Counted from the first letter of the stretch, positions 28,992 to 38,389 are shown. The stretch is 64,000 nt of DNA from Terriglobia bacterium (GCA_020073215.1 JAIQFO010000019.1:1-64000), one strand, 5' to 3'. Numbers and translations are program-made. Notes: a model not told the origin generated them from the letters alone.

Positions 28992-30002
28992 ATGGTGAAC
29001 TGGTCACAGGAATCGATACTGGTAACCGGTGGCACCGGATCGTTCGGGAAGAAGTTCGTCGAGATCATGCTGCGCGACTACCGTCCGCCAAGGCTGGTGG
29101 TGTTCAGCCGGGACGAGTTGAAGCAGCATGAAATGAGGACGTCGGGCTTCGATCATCCGACCATGCGGTATTTCATCGGAGACGTGCGCGACGTCGAGCG
29201 ATTGAAGCGGGCGCTCGCCGGGGTGACGGTGGTGGTGCACGCGGCGGCGCTCAAGCAGGTGCCGGCTTGCGAGTACAACCCGTTCGAAGCGATCCAGACG
29301 AACATCATGGGCGGCCGCAATGTGATTGATGCGGCCATTGACCAAGGCGTGCGCCGCATTCTGGCGCTCTCGACCGACAAGGCGGTGAATCCCATCAACC
29401 TGTACGGCGCCACCAAACTGTGCGCGGAAAAGGTGTTTGTGCAGGCCAATGCCTATGCCGGCGCGAAAAATACCCGCTTCAGTTGCGCGCGCTACGGGAA
29501 CGTAGTGGGCAGTCGGGGCAGCGTGATCCCGATTTTTCTCGAACAACGCCGGCGCGGAAAGATCACCATCACCGATTCGCGTATGACCCGATTCTGGCTG
29601 ACCCTAGAGCAAGGTGTGAAGTTCGTGATCCGCTGCCTGGAGCAGATGCATGGCGGCGAGATTTTTGTTCCCAAGATTCCCAGCATGCGGCTGCTGGACC
29701 TGGCCGAGACGATCGCTCCCGGATGCCAGGTGGAGACTATCGGCATCCGTCCCGGAGAGAAGCTGCATGAGGTGCTGGTCTCGGAAGACGAGTCACGGCA
29801 AACGCTCGAAACCGGCGACATGTACATAATTCAGCCGTCGCATCCGTGGTGGAAATCGGAAAACTGGGTGAATGCCAAGCCGCTGCCGGAAGGCTTCCGT
29901 TACTCGAGTGACACGAACGAACGCTGGCTCACGCGGCGTGAACTGGAAGGGCTGGTGGCTCCTGAAACGAGCGCCCCGGAGGCGGTTCCGAGTTCCGCCT
30001 GA
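28992..30002 (+). CDS. pseB: UDP-GlcNAc 4,6-dehydratase (inverting), PseB-type
   Basis: This SDR enzyme starts pseudaminic-acid-type sugar synthesis by converting UDP-GlcNAc to the 4-keto-6-deoxy L-arabino sugar. Its 336 residues have ILVTGGTGSFGKKFVEIMLR, the PseB/FlaA1-like FSRDELKQHEM, AAALKQVPACEYNPFEAIQTNI, and a catalytic LYGATKLCAE (YxxxK). The Met/Lys pattern LSTDKAVNP is also typical. It is the first gene of the set and pseC follows. A repeat element lies just after its stop. Confidence 0.93.
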   Translation: MVNWSQESILVTGGTGSFGKKFVEIMLRDYRPPRLVVFSRDELKQHEMRTSGFDHPTMRYFIGDVRDVERLKRALAGVTVVVHAAALKQVPACEYNPFEAIQTNIMGGRNVIDAAIDQGVRRILALSTDKAVNPINLYGATKLCAEKVFVQANAYAGAKNTRFSCARYGNVVGSRGSVIPIFLEQRRRGKITITDSRMTRFWLTLEQGVKFVIRCLEQMHGGEIFVPKIPSMRLLDLAETIAPGCQVETIGIRPGEKLHEVLVSEDESRQTLETGDMYIIQPSHPWWKSENWVNAKPLPEGFRYSSDTNERWLTRRELEGLVAPETSAPEAVPSSA

Positions 30003-30020
30003 CTGATGAATCCGACTCGC

Positions 30021-30082
30021 GTAGAGACGCGGCTTGCCGCGTCTCCTGCCGCGGAGGGAGACGGGGCAAGCCCCGTCTCTAC
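30021..30082. repeat. Double-hairpin repeat (GTAGAGACGCGG family)
   Basis: Two nine-base stems, GAGACGCGG/CCGCGTCTC and GAGACGGGG/CCCCGTCTC, are separated by a short spacer, and the outer ends GTAGAGAC and GTCTCTAC are complementary. A near-identical copy in the same orientation is at 38390-38450. Partial or in-frame copies are at 39636, 53724, 59484 and 61515. Confidence 0.9.
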
Positions 30083-30114
30083 AGAAGAAAGACGCATTGC
30101 CACGGATTGCTGAC

Positions 30115-31335
30115 ATGAGCGCCCCACCCACAAAACTGGAAACGCTGGCCATGCATGGGGGTGCACCCGTGCGCGAAAGATTGTTGCCATACGGGCGGCA
30201 GAGCCTCGATGATGCAGATATCCAAGCGGTGGTTGAGGTTCTGAAGTCAGACTGGCTGACCACAGGACCGAAGATCGCAGAGTTCGAAGAGCGCTTTGCC
30301 GAGTGGATCGGCGCGCGGCACGCGGTCAGCTTCAGTTCGGGTACGGCCGCGTTGCACGGCGCGGCATTTGCCGCCGGACTGGGCCCAGGCGACGAGGCCA
30401 TCACCACGCCAATGACGTTCTGCGCGACCGCCAACTGCATCTTGTACCAGGGCGCAACGCCCGTGTTTGCAGATGTCTCGCCCGACACACTGAACCTCGA
30501 TCCGGACGAAGTTTCCAAGAAATTCTCTGGAGGTACATTTCGCCGTGCGAAGGCAATCTTCGCCGTCGACTATGCAGGACATCCTGCCGCGCTTGCGGAT
30601 CTCAGGCAACTGGCGAAGGGGCATGGAGCCCTGCTGATTGAAGACGCCTGCCACGCGCTGGGTGCGGAATACCACGGCAAACGCGTCGGCGGCATTGCCG
30701 ACATGACCGTGTTCAGCTTTCATCCCGTGAAGCACCTCACCACCGGAGAAGGCGGCATGGTTTCGACCAACGATGCCCGGTTGGCCGAGACGCTGCGGCG
30801 CTTTCGCAATCACGGCATCAGCAGCGAAGCGCGCGAGCGGCAGGAAGCCGGGCAGTGGTTCTATGAGATGGTGTTGCTCGGCTTCAACTACAGGTTGACC
30901 GATATTGCCTGCGCGCTGGGACTGTCACAACTGGAAAAACTGGATGCGAACTTGGCCCGCCGCCGGGAAATTGCGGCGCAATATAACGCGGCCTTCCGGA
31001 ATTGTTCCGCGCTGGTCGTCCCCGTAGTGCGCAAGGATGTCAATCCCGCATGGCACTTATATCCCATCCGGCTCAACCTGGGAACGCTTTCGGTGGGGCG
31101 AGCGGAAATTTTTCGCGCGTTGCGGGCGGAGAATATCGGAGTGAATGTTCACTACATTCCCGTGCATCAACATCCGTATTACCGCGAGCGTTCGAAGTCG
31201 AGGGAAAGCTATCCTGTGGCCGAAGACGCTTATGCACGGCTGATAAGCCTGCCCATGTTCCATGCCATGACGGCGCGGGACGTAGAGGACGTGATGGTTG
31301 CGGTGAAGAAGGTTCTTGGTCATTTTGCCCAGTAG
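30115..31335 (+). CDS. pseC: Aminotransferase, PseC-type
   Basis: This PLP-dependent DegT/DnrJ-family enzyme adds the 4-amino group to the PseB product. The 406 residues contain TTGPKIAEFEERFA, SSGTAALHGAAFAAGLGPGDEAITTPMTF, the PLP-contact LLIEDACHALGAEYHGKRVG, and the Schiff-base lysine in FSFHPVKHLTTGEGG (about residue 206). I chose the ATG at 30115. The frame is open 27 codons farther upstream, but only through the repeat element at 30021-30082. Confidence 0.93.
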   Translation: MSAPPTKLETLAMHGGAPVRERLLPYGRQSLDDADIQAVVEVLKSDWLTTGPKIAEFEERFAEWIGARHAVSFSSGTAALHGAAFAAGLGPGDEAITTPMTFCATANCILYQGATPVFADVSPDTLNLDPDEVSKKFSGGTFRRAKAIFAVDYAGHPAALADLRQLAKGHGALLIEDACHALGAEYHGKRVGGIADMTVFSFHPVKHLTTGEGGMVSTNDARLAETLRRFRNHGISSEARERQEAGQWFYEMVLLGFNYRLTDIACALGLSQLEKLDANLARRREIAAQYNAAFRNCSALVVPVVRKDVNPAWHLYPIRLNLGTLSVGRAEIFRALRAENIGVNVHYIPVHQHPYYRERSKSRESYPVAEDAYARLISLPMFHAMTARDVEDVMVAVKKVLGHFAQ

Positions 31336-31362
31336 CTCGAAAACTGAGATTTTGCGAACCCG

Positions 31363-33030
31363 ATGAGAACCGTCGCGATTATCCAAGCGCGTACCGCCAG
31401 CACACGCCTTCCCGGGAAGGCTTTATTACCGGTAGCGGGATTTCCCTCCGCAGTGCTGGCAGCCTTGCGGTTGCGGAATCGGGCGGGGGACGTGCTCGTT
31501 GCTACCAGCGGTGATCCGTCGGATGATCGATTAGCTTTAGAGTTGCAACGCCATGCGATCCGAGTGTTCCGAGGTCCGCTCGAGGACGTGTTGCGCCGCT
31601 ACCGGTTGGCGACGGCGGATTTGCCAGATGAATGTGTCGTGGTTCGCTTGACCGCCGACAATGTGGTGCCGGACGGGGAGCTATTGGAGGAACTGGCTGC
31701 GGCATTCGTCACGTCCGGCCTGGAGTACCTGACCGAAGCCTCGCCGCAAAGCCGCCTACCCTATGGAGTGGGTGGCGAGGCTTTCTCCGTGAAAACGTTG
31801 CGGCAGGCCGATGCTGCTGCTACCAGTCCTCACGACCGGGAACATGTGGGCCCTTGGATCAAACGAAACTGCCGGTCGGGATTCTTTGTTCCGCCAGCGC
31901 TCGGTAACAGCGATTTTAGTCACCTCCGATGCACCATCGATGATGAGGAGGACTATCAGCGGGTGTTGCGTCTCTTCCAGGGAATTGCGGATCCGCTCCA
32001 GATCGGATTTCTCGATTTGGTGAAGCGATTAGCGGGCCTTCCCGGAGAGCCGTCATTCCGAGTGCCTTACCGCATTTGCTCGGGGCGTGTGCACAGCGAA
32101 ATGACCTTGGGCACTGCTCAACTCGGTTTTGAATATGGGATTGTCAATCGCACAGGAATGCCGTCCCCATCTGAGGCGGCTACCATCCTGCGTCAGGCCA
32201 TTGCGCATGGGGTAACGGCGATTGACACAGCTCGCGCATATGGCAAGGCCGAGCGAGTATTGGCGGATGCGCTGTCCGGCGCCTGGAAATCCCGCGTCGA
32301 GATAATCACCAAGCTCGATCCGTCGGCTTCGGTGTCACCGGATGCTCCGGCCAGCAAGGTGACCGCCGCAGTAGATGCAAGCCTGAAAGAGTCATGCGAA
32401 GCCTTGGGCACAGCGGAATTGCAGACGGTGCTTCTCCACCGCGCGCACCATTACGAAGCGTGGGGAGGCGCCGCGTGGCAAAGGCTTCTGGAGTGGTGCG
32501 AGAAGGGAAAAATCGGTGCGATTGGAGTTTCGGTTTACGAACCCCGCGAAGCGCTTCACGTGCTGCGCGATCCAGCGCTGCGGCATCTACAAGTTCCCAT
32601 GAACCTCCTCGACTGGCGCTGGCGGCAGAGTGGCATCAAAGAAGTCCTCGCCGAGCGTCCGGACGTGGTGGTGCACGCCCGGAGCGCACTGCTGCAGGGT
32701 CTGCTGGTAAATGCCGCGGAATACTGGCCGGCCTGCGGCGACTTCGACCCATCGCTGTGTGTCCAGCGCCTGCGCGACTTCGCGGCACGGTTCGAGCGGC
32801 GCAGCGTTGCCGACCTGTGCCTGGCCTACGTGCGCTCGCAACCATGGATTACGAGCGTGGTCGTCGGCTGCGAGACGCGTCCGCAACTGCAGGAGGATTT
32901 GGATTTGTTCCGCTTGCCGAAGCTCTCCGAGGAACAGTGTCATGAACTCGAGCGGGGTTTGCCAGTCGCCCCTGAAGTCCTCTTGAATCCTTCTCAGTGG
33001 AGCCACCGCCATGAGCGAACCGCAGTCTAA
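31363..33030 (+). CDS. Cytidylyltransferase (SpsF/PseF-type) fused to aldo/keto reductase
   Basis: Residues 1 to about 235 are a SpsF-type nucleotidyltransferase (VAIIQARTASTRLPGKALL, VVRLTADNVVPDGELL), the role PseF has in activating the nonulosonic acid as a CMP-sugar. Residues from about 245 are an aldo/keto reductase (MTLGTAQLGFEYGI) with the expected Asp and Tyr in AIDTARAYGKAERVL, Lys in IITKLDP and His in TVLLHRAHHYE. Fusion of the two is unusual. The reductase may act on a keto intermediate of the same sugar. The end overlaps the SDR gene by 20 bases. Domain calls are firm; the joint role is inference. Confidence 0.85.
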   Translation: MRTVAIIQARTASTRLPGKALLPVAGFPSAVLAALRLRNRAGDVLVATSGDPSDDRLALELQRHAIRVFRGPLEDVLRRYRLATADLPDECVVVRLTADNVVPDGELLEELAAAFVTSGLEYLTEASPQSRLPYGVGGEAFSVKTLRQADAAATSPHDREHVGPWIKRNCRSGFFVPPALGNSDFSHLRCTIDDEEDYQRVLRLFQGIADPLQIGFLDLVKRLAGLPGEPSFRVPYRICSGRVHSEMTLGTAQLGFEYGIVNRTGMPSPSEAATILRQAIAHGVTAIDTARAYGKAERVLADALSGAWKSRVEIITKLDPSASVSPDAPASKVTAAVDASLKESCEALGTAELQTVLLHRAHHYEAWGGAAWQRLLEWCEKGKIGAIGVSVYEPREALHVLRDPALRHLQVPMNLLDWRWRQSGIKEVLAERPDVVVHARSALLQGLLVNAAEYWPACGDFDPSLCVQRLRDFAARFERRSVADLCLAYVRSQPWITSVVVGCETRPQLQEDLDLFRLPKLSEEQCHELERGLPVAPEVLLNPSQWSHRHERTAV

Positions 33031-33841
33031 AGGGCCCGGCGTGTCGTCCTTGTTTCGCCTGGATGGGAAGGTCGCCTTTCTTTCGGGAGCCACTGGGCTA
33101 TTGGGGCGCCCGATGGCGGAAGCGCTCGGTGCCGCGGGGGCGCACGTGATTCTGAATGCGCGCAATCAGGATCGGGTTGAGGCCCTTGCATCAGAAATGA
33201 CCAGCCGTGGCCATCAGGTATCGACCGCATCGTTTGATGTGACCGACCTTTCGGCGGTTCGGGGGCACGTTGCCAGGATTGCCGACCAACATGGCAGATT
33301 GGATATCCTGATCAACAACGCCAGTTCTGGGCGGACCGGCACGATCGACAGCGCGACCGCGGAAGACTTCGAGCAAGCGTATCGCGTGAATGTCATCGCA
33401 GCGTTCGAGATGATCCAGGCGTCTCTCCCCATTTTGCGAGAGGCGGCGCGCCGTGCGAAAACTAGTGCTTCAGTGGTGAACGTGGGGTCCATGTACGGGA
33501 GCGTGAGTCCCGACCCTTCGATTTACGGCCACAGTGGCGCCAACAACCCTCCCTATTACGGGGCCGCCAAAGCCGGGCTGATTCAGCTTACTCGCTACGC
33601 AGCTTGCCACCTTGCCGCGGATCGAATCCGCGTCAATTGCATCAGCCCGGGACCGTTTCCGGCGGCACAATATGTGGAACGCGATCCGGAGTTTCACACG
33701 CGCCTGAAGGCGAAAACCCCTATGCATCGGACGGGCGATCCTTGCGAAATTCAAGGGCCGCTTCTGTTCTTGGCCTCGTCGTCGTCGTCGTACGTTACCG
33801 GCATCAATTTGCCCGTGGATGGCGGATGGACTGCTTGGTGA
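33011..33841 (+). CDS. Short-chain dehydrogenase/reductase
   Basis: The 276-residue SDR has the cofactor loop SGATGLLGRPMAEALGAAG, the NNAS motif (LDILINNASSGRTG), the catalytic serine region VVNVGSMYGS and the YxxxK pair in YYGAAKAGL. The C-terminus YVTGINLPVDGGWTAW is typical of classical SDRs. A run of TCG codons makes six serines before it. It lies between the cytidylyltransferase-reductase fusion and pseG and overlaps both, so it probably alters the same sugar. The canonical Pse pathway needs no such step. Confidence 0.88.
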   Translation: MSEPQSKGPGVSSLFRLDGKVAFLSGATGLLGRPMAEALGAAGAHVILNARNQDRVEALASEMTSRGHQVSTASFDVTDLSAVRGHVARIADQHGRLDILINNASSGRTGTIDSATAEDFEQAYRVNVIAAFEMIQASLPILREAARRAKTSASVVNVGSMYGSVSPDPSIYGHSGANNPPYYGAAKAGLIQLTRYAACHLAADRIRVNCISPGPFPAAQYVERDPEFHTRLKAKTPMHRTGDPCEIQGPLLFLASSSSSYVTGINLPVDGGWTAW

Positions 33842-34953
33842 ATCCAGTGACAAACGTCAGCGGTGAAGTGCTATTGATCCGCGCCGATGCGTCGGTCGCG
33901 ATCGGCACCGGGCATGTAATGCGCTGTTTGGCGCTGGCGCAGGCGTGGCAGGACGCAGGCGGAACGTGTGTCTATGGCATGGTGGATTCGACCCAGGCAG
34001 TGGTAGAGCGCGTTCAAGCCGAAGGATTTTCAGTAGCACGATTGGATGTCGCTCCGGGCAGCGCACAGGACGCCGCTGGTTTCGTACAACTAGCTCAGGC
34101 ACGCGGTGCTCATTGGGTAGTCGTGGATGGTTACCAGTTCGGGAGCGAGTATCAGCGCAAGCTCAAAGAAGCAGGGCTGAAAATATTGTTTGTGGATGAC
34201 CATGGTCATGCGGAACACTATTCCGCCGACCTTGTGCTGAACCAGAATCCTCACGCCACGGACGGTATGTATTCCAGCCGGGAGATGTATACCGGGCTGT
34301 TGCTGGGGCCGAAGTATGCCATGCTGCGCCGCGAGTTCGCGAAATGGCGGGAGTGGAAGCGTGAAATTCCTGCGGTGGCGCGCAAGGTGCTCGTCACCAT
34401 GGGTGGCAGCGATCCTGACAATATTACTCTGCGCGTGATGAAAGCCCTGGCCACGGCCAAGATTGACCGGTTGCAAGCCGTAGTTGTGAGCGGCGGCAGC
34501 AGCCCGCACATCGGTTCCCTACAGAAAGCCGCCACCCAATTGGCGGGGAAAGTTGACTTGGTCAGCAATATCTCGAACATGCCCGAGCGCATGGCGTGGG
34601 CGGATGTGGGAATCATTGCCGCGGGAGGGACGCTGTGGGAATTGCTCTGCATGGGATGTCCGGTGCTGAGCTATGCTAGGAACTCAGTGCAGGGACGAAT
34701 TATCGCGCAACTGCAGAACGAAGGAGTTGTAAGGGGACTTGGTGATCCGCGAAATTATGACGAGGCATCGCTAGTATCCACGATTACTGATCTAGCGACT
34801 TCTCCCGAATGCCGGGCGCGCATGTCTTCTTTGGGCAAAGAACTCGCGGATGGAATTGGCCCCCAACGTTTATGCGATCTGCTGGCAGGCGAGAATATGC
34901 TCCCGGTTGAAGGTCGAAGGAACATGAAACAATATCCGGTGGAGGAATTGTGA
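33838..34953 (+). CDS. pseG: UDP-sugar hydrolase, PseG-type
   Basis: This enzyme cleaves UDP from the diacetamido-trideoxy-altrose intermediate. The 371 residues begin with the nucleotide-sugar strand VLLIRADASVAIGTGHVMRCLALAQAW, a PseG signature. A GT-B-like fold follows (KVLVTMGGSDPDNITLRVMKAL, ADVGIIAAGGTLWELLCMGCPVL). I chose the GTG at 33838, which overlaps the previous stop (GTGA); the ATG at 33826 is possible. The stop overlaps the next gene in the same way. Confidence 0.9.
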   Translation: MNPVTNVSGEVLLIRADASVAIGTGHVMRCLALAQAWQDAGGTCVYGMVDSTQAVVERVQAEGFSVARLDVAPGSAQDAAGFVQLAQARGAHWVVVDGYQFGSEYQRKLKEAGLKILFVDDHGHAEHYSADLVLNQNPHATDGMYSSREMYTGLLLGPKYAMLRREFAKWREWKREIPAVARKVLVTMGGSDPDNITLRVMKALATAKIDRLQAVVVSGGSSPHIGSLQKAATQLAGKVDLVSNISNMPERMAWADVGIIAAGGTLWELLCMGCPVLSYARNSVQGRIIAQLQNEGVVRGLGDPRNYDEASLVSTITDLATSPECRARMSSLGKELADGIGPQRLCDLLAGENMLPVEGRRNMKQYPVEEL

Positions 34954-36551
34954 GTGCCGCCGAAATACCATCGGCCCGGTGGGAATTGGGAAGTGAATTT
35001 TCCTGGTGCGAGTTGCCTGAAACACCCCTACTAAGCTGGCCAAAAGATGCGCGTTGGTACCTGTTAGGGCGGCATGCTGTTGCAGCTCTTCTTCAATGTC
35101 ACTCTCAGGCGAAGCCGCGACTCTGGCTCCCCTCTTATTTCTGTGGTGAAGTAGCGGAATCCTGCCAGCAATATTGTGAATTGAGTGAATACCGCGATGA
35201 TCCCCGCTGGCCGCAACCGGACTGGGCGTCCCTTCACCCCACGAAGGAAGACTTTGTGGTAGCGGTGAACTATTTTGGGGTTCGAAGCCCAGCAAGTTGG
35301 TGTGAATGGCGCGCTCACAATGAATGTTTCCTTCTGGAAGACCATAGCCAAGATCCGTTCTCTTCCTGGTGTTTCGGTTCCAACGCGGACTACGCCTTTG
35401 CGTCCCTTCGAAAAACGCTGCCTATCCCTGATGGGGGACTGCTGTGGTCGCCTCGCGGGTTACGGTTGCCGGAACAACTTGGTCAGGATGACGGCGACTG
35501 GACTGGCAGCGCACTAAAGATGGCAGCCATGTTCCATAAAACCAATTACTTGCACGGAAAAGGTACAGTAGACCTCAAGCTCTGCTTTCGGGATCTTCAA
35601 CTCCATGGCGAACAGCGTTTGCGGAGGGCCCGAACTTCTTCTATTTCCCCTTACAGCTATGCTTATATTGCTCAGGGAGTGCCGGAGGTTTGGCGCAAGC
35701 AAAGACTAAACAACGTCCGCCATTTGCGAAAGCGATTAGAAGACATCACATTTGCCACGCCGCTCTTAAAGAGTTGGCCTGACGGAGTTGTTCCTTTCGC
35801 GTTTCCGCTAATCTTTGGTTCTTGCAAGGAACGTGACCAGTGCCAGGCATACATGCAGCGACACAAGATGTATTGTGCTGTTCACTGGGCATGTCAAACC
35901 AGTGATGCCCAAGCCCTCGATCTTTCATCGCGGATTTTGAGTCTTCCGGTGGACCAGCGATACAGCCGGGAAGAAATGGATCGTCTCGCGGATACGCTCC
36001 TAGGTTTCCAGGGAAATCAACCAAACAAGAAACCGGAACGTCATGAATCTCCCGTCCAAAGTGATACAGGCCCCTTCTGTGTCAATAGTTCTGCCCCGGC
36101 CGTGGAAATGAGGCCTGTTTTACTGTCCGACCGCGAGAATTTCCTCGCTATGGCGCAACAGTTTTTCCTTGATCTTAATCCAAATTTCGTCCCACATGCG
36201 GATTGGAAGCAATACTATTTTGACAACATACTCCGGAACCCGTTCTGGTTCCCTCGCTGGATTTTTGTGGACGGGCACTGCGCAGGCTACATTCTGTTTG
36301 GCTTGGAAGACCATCGCTTTCTTCCACGTAAGACGGGAACTGTTTATGCGCTGTATATTCAGCCAGAGTTCCGACGCAAAGGCATCGCGCGTGTCTGCGC
36401 TGAACAGGCAATTCGCGACCTACAGGCTCAATCGCCCTCCAAAATCGACCTCGAAATTATGGAAGACAATCAGAGCGCCATCGCTTTCTGGGAATCTATG
36501 GGTTTCCAGAAAATGTCTGGACGTTTTGTCCTCCGAAATGTTGCCCGATGA
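34950..36551 (+). CDS. PLP-fold aminotransferase-like domain fused to a GNAT acetyltransferase (PseH-like role)
   Basis: Residues 1 to about 355 look like a diverged DegT-type PLP enzyme: WYLLGRHAVAALL, WLPSYFCGEV, FLLEDHSQDPF and a lysine (about residue 155) in FASLRKTLPIPDGG where the Schiff base would be. Residues from about 375 form a GNAT domain (MRPVLLSDRENFLAMAQQFF, then the CoA loop EFRRKGIARVCAEQAI and IAFWESMGFQKMSGRF). The GNAT part can supply the 4-N-acetylation done by PseH, which is otherwise missing. The role of the PLP part is unknown. Base composition looks more AT-rich than the neighbours, which may mean later acquisition. The GTG start overlaps pseG. Confidence 0.78.
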   Translation: MSAAEIPSARWELGSEFSWCELPETPLLSWPKDARWYLLGRHAVAALLQCHSQAKPRLWLPSYFCGEVAESCQQYCELSEYRDDPRWPQPDWASLHPTKEDFVVAVNYFGVRSPASWCEWRAHNECFLLEDHSQDPFSSWCFGSNADYAFASLRKTLPIPDGGLLWSPRGLRLPEQLGQDDGDWTGSALKMAAMFHKTNYLHGKGTVDLKLCFRDLQLHGEQRLRRARTSSISPYSYAYIAQGVPEVWRKQRLNNVRHLRKRLEDITFATPLLKSWPDGVVPFAFPLIFGSCKERDQCQAYMQRHKMYCAVHWACQTSDAQALDLSSRILSLPVDQRYSREEMDRLADTLLGFQGNQPNKKPERHESPVQSDTGPFCVNSSAPAVEMRPVLLSDRENFLAMAQQFFLDLNPNFVPHADWKQYYFDNILRNPFWFPRWIFVDGHCAGYILFGLEDHRFLPRKTGTVYALYIQPEFRRKGIARVCAEQAIRDLQAQSPSKIDLEIMEDNQSAIAFWESMGFQKMSGRFVLRNVAR

Positions 36552-37300
36552 AAATCGCCATCGCCCAACCCACCTATCTGCCGTGGCTCGGCTATTTCGA
36601 TCTGCTCGACCAGGTGGACAAGTTCGTGCTGCTCGACACAGTCCAGTTTGAGAAGCAGTCGTGGCAGCAGAGAAACCGGATCAAAACTCCGACGGGGCTG
36701 CTCTGGCTTACTGTGCCGGTCGTGTTCCGGGGCCGACTCGGCCAACGCATCGTGGACGTGGAGATTCGGGAAGCGGACTTTTGGCGCGATCACTTGCGCG
36801 CTGTGGAGTTGAATTACCGCCGCGCTCCATTCTTCGCCGGATATTTCCCGGCGCTGAGTGAATTACTACCTTCGGCATCGTCGAGCCTTCGTCTTGCCGA
36901 ACTGAACATTGGACTGCTCCGCTGGCTGGCGCAGGCGCTGGGCATCAAGACACCAATCGTCAGGTCTTCAGAGCTTGCGGTTGATGGCAAACGCACTCAT
37001 CTGCTGGCGGAGATTTGTAGTTTGTTAGGCGCGGCAACCTACGTTTCGCCGCTCGGGTCCGCCGATTATCTGCTCAACGAGTTGCCAACCCTTACTAGCC
37101 GGGGCGTCAATGTGGTTTTCCAGCATTACGACCATCCTTCGTACCGCCAGCTTTTTCCCCCCTTCCTGGCGCATGCCAGCGCCCTCGACCTGTTGTTCAA
37201 CGAGAGCGAAGCCTCACTGGCAACGGTTCGCAGCGGACGGCGCGCACCCTTCAGTCCCTCCGAAGTTGCGCAGCGTCTGAATGAAAAGGTGGGTTCCTGA
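36548..37300 (+). CDS. WbqC family protein
   Basis: The 250-residue protein starts MKIAIAQPTYLPWLGYFDLL, then VDKFVLLDTVQFEKQSWQQRNRIK, the WbqC signature. WbqC-like proteins occur in O-antigen and nonulosonic-acid loci, but their chemistry is not settled. Length is normal. It overlaps the gene before by four bases and pseI begins at its stop, so it belongs to the same unit. Confidence 0.88.
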   Translation: MKIAIAQPTYLPWLGYFDLLDQVDKFVLLDTVQFEKQSWQQRNRIKTPTGLLWLTVPVVFRGRLGQRIVDVEIREADFWRDHLRAVELNYRRAPFFAGYFPALSELLPSASSSLRLAELNIGLLRWLAQALGIKTPIVRSSELAVDGKRTHLLAEICSLLGAATYVSPLGSADYLLNELPTLTSRGVNVVFQHYDHPSYRQLFPPFLAHASALDLLFNESEASLATVRSGRRAPFSPSEVAQRLNEKVGS

Positions 37301-38367
37301 TGGAACACCGCTTTTGCATTGGCAACCGGCTAATCGAGCCTGGGGCGCCCAGTTACGTCATCGCCGAACTTTCCGCCAATCACAATCAGAACTTCGATCA
37401 GGCGGTGCGGATTCTTCGCGCCGCCAAGGACGCCGGCGCCGATGCGGTCAAGCTCCAGACCTATACGGCCGACACGATCACGCTGCGCAGTGACAAAGAG
37501 TGTTTTCGGATTACGGGCGGCACATTGTGGGATGGCCGCACCCTCCACGACCTCTACCAGGAGGCATTTACGCCCTGGGAGTGGCAGCCGATGCTGAAAG
37601 AGATCGCAAACGAGTTGGGGATGGACTTATTTTCGAGCGCGTTCGACGATGGCGCCGTTGACTTTCTCGAGCAGATGAGCGTTCCGGTGCACAAGGTGGC
37701 ATCGGCCGAACTGGTGGATATCGGATTGATCCAGAAGATGGCTCGCACCGGGAAGCCGCTGATTATGTCGACGGGCATGGCGAGCGAAGAGGAAATCATG
37801 GAAGCGGTCGAGGCGGCGCGCGGGGCCGCGCCCGGGGATGGACCGGCTCAGATTGCGCTGCTGAAGTGTACCAGCGCCTATCCGGCGCCGCCGGAAGAAG
37901 CGAATCTCCTCACCATTCCGGAACTGGCGCGCCGTTTCGGCTGTCCCGTGGGCCTTTCCGATCACACGATGGGGATCGCGCTTCCAGTCGCCGCCGTGGC
38001 GCTGGGAGCCTGCATCATTGAGAAACATCTCTGTCTGCGAAGGGCCGATGGGGGCCCCGACGGCGCCTTCTCACTCGAACCGCAAGAATTCAAGGCGATG
38101 GTGGAGGCCGTGCGCACTGCGGAGAAAGCTCTCGGCGCGGTGCAGTTTGCGCCCGGCCCGCGCGAAGCCAACAGCCGCAAGTTTCGGCGCTCCCTGTTTG
38201 TCGTCGAAGATATAAAGAAGGGCGAGTTGTTTACCCGGCAGAACGTGCGTTCCATCCGTCCAGCGGACGGATTGCACCCCAGGCACCTCAACGAAGTTCT
38301 GGGAAAACGCGCGGCCTGCGATGTGGAACAGGGAACACCGCTCAGTTGGGTGCTGGTGGTGCGGTAA
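37300..38367 (+). CDS. pseI: Pseudaminic acid synthase, PseI-type
   Basis: The enzyme condenses the 6-deoxy-diacetamido sugar with phosphoenolpyruvate to form the nine-carbon acid. The NeuB-type barrel has YVIAELSANHNQNFDQAV, DAVKLQTYTADTITL and ECFRI-type segments, DLFSSAFDDGAVDFLE, then LLKCTSAYPAPPEEANL and GLSDHTMGIALPVAAVALGA. The last 60 residues form a SAF antifreeze-like domain (RRSLFVVEDIKKGELFTRQNVRSIRP). Length is 355, as for PseI. A repeat element follows its stop. Confidence 0.94.
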   Translation: MEHRFCIGNRLIEPGAPSYVIAELSANHNQNFDQAVRILRAAKDAGADAVKLQTYTADTITLRSDKECFRITGGTLWDGRTLHDLYQEAFTPWEWQPMLKEIANELGMDLFSSAFDDGAVDFLEQMSVPVHKVASAELVDIGLIQKMARTGKPLIMSTGMASEEEIMEAVEAARGAAPGDGPAQIALLKCTSAYPAPPEEANLLTIPELARRFGCPVGLSDHTMGIALPVAAVALGACIIEKHLCLRRADGGPDGAFSLEPQEFKAMVEAVRTAEKALGAVQFAPGPREANSRKFRRSLFVVEDIKKGELFTRQNVRSIRPADGLHPRHLNEVLGKRAACDVEQGTPLSWVLVVR

Positions 38368-38389
38368 GGAATGCCGATTCGTCTGCTGT

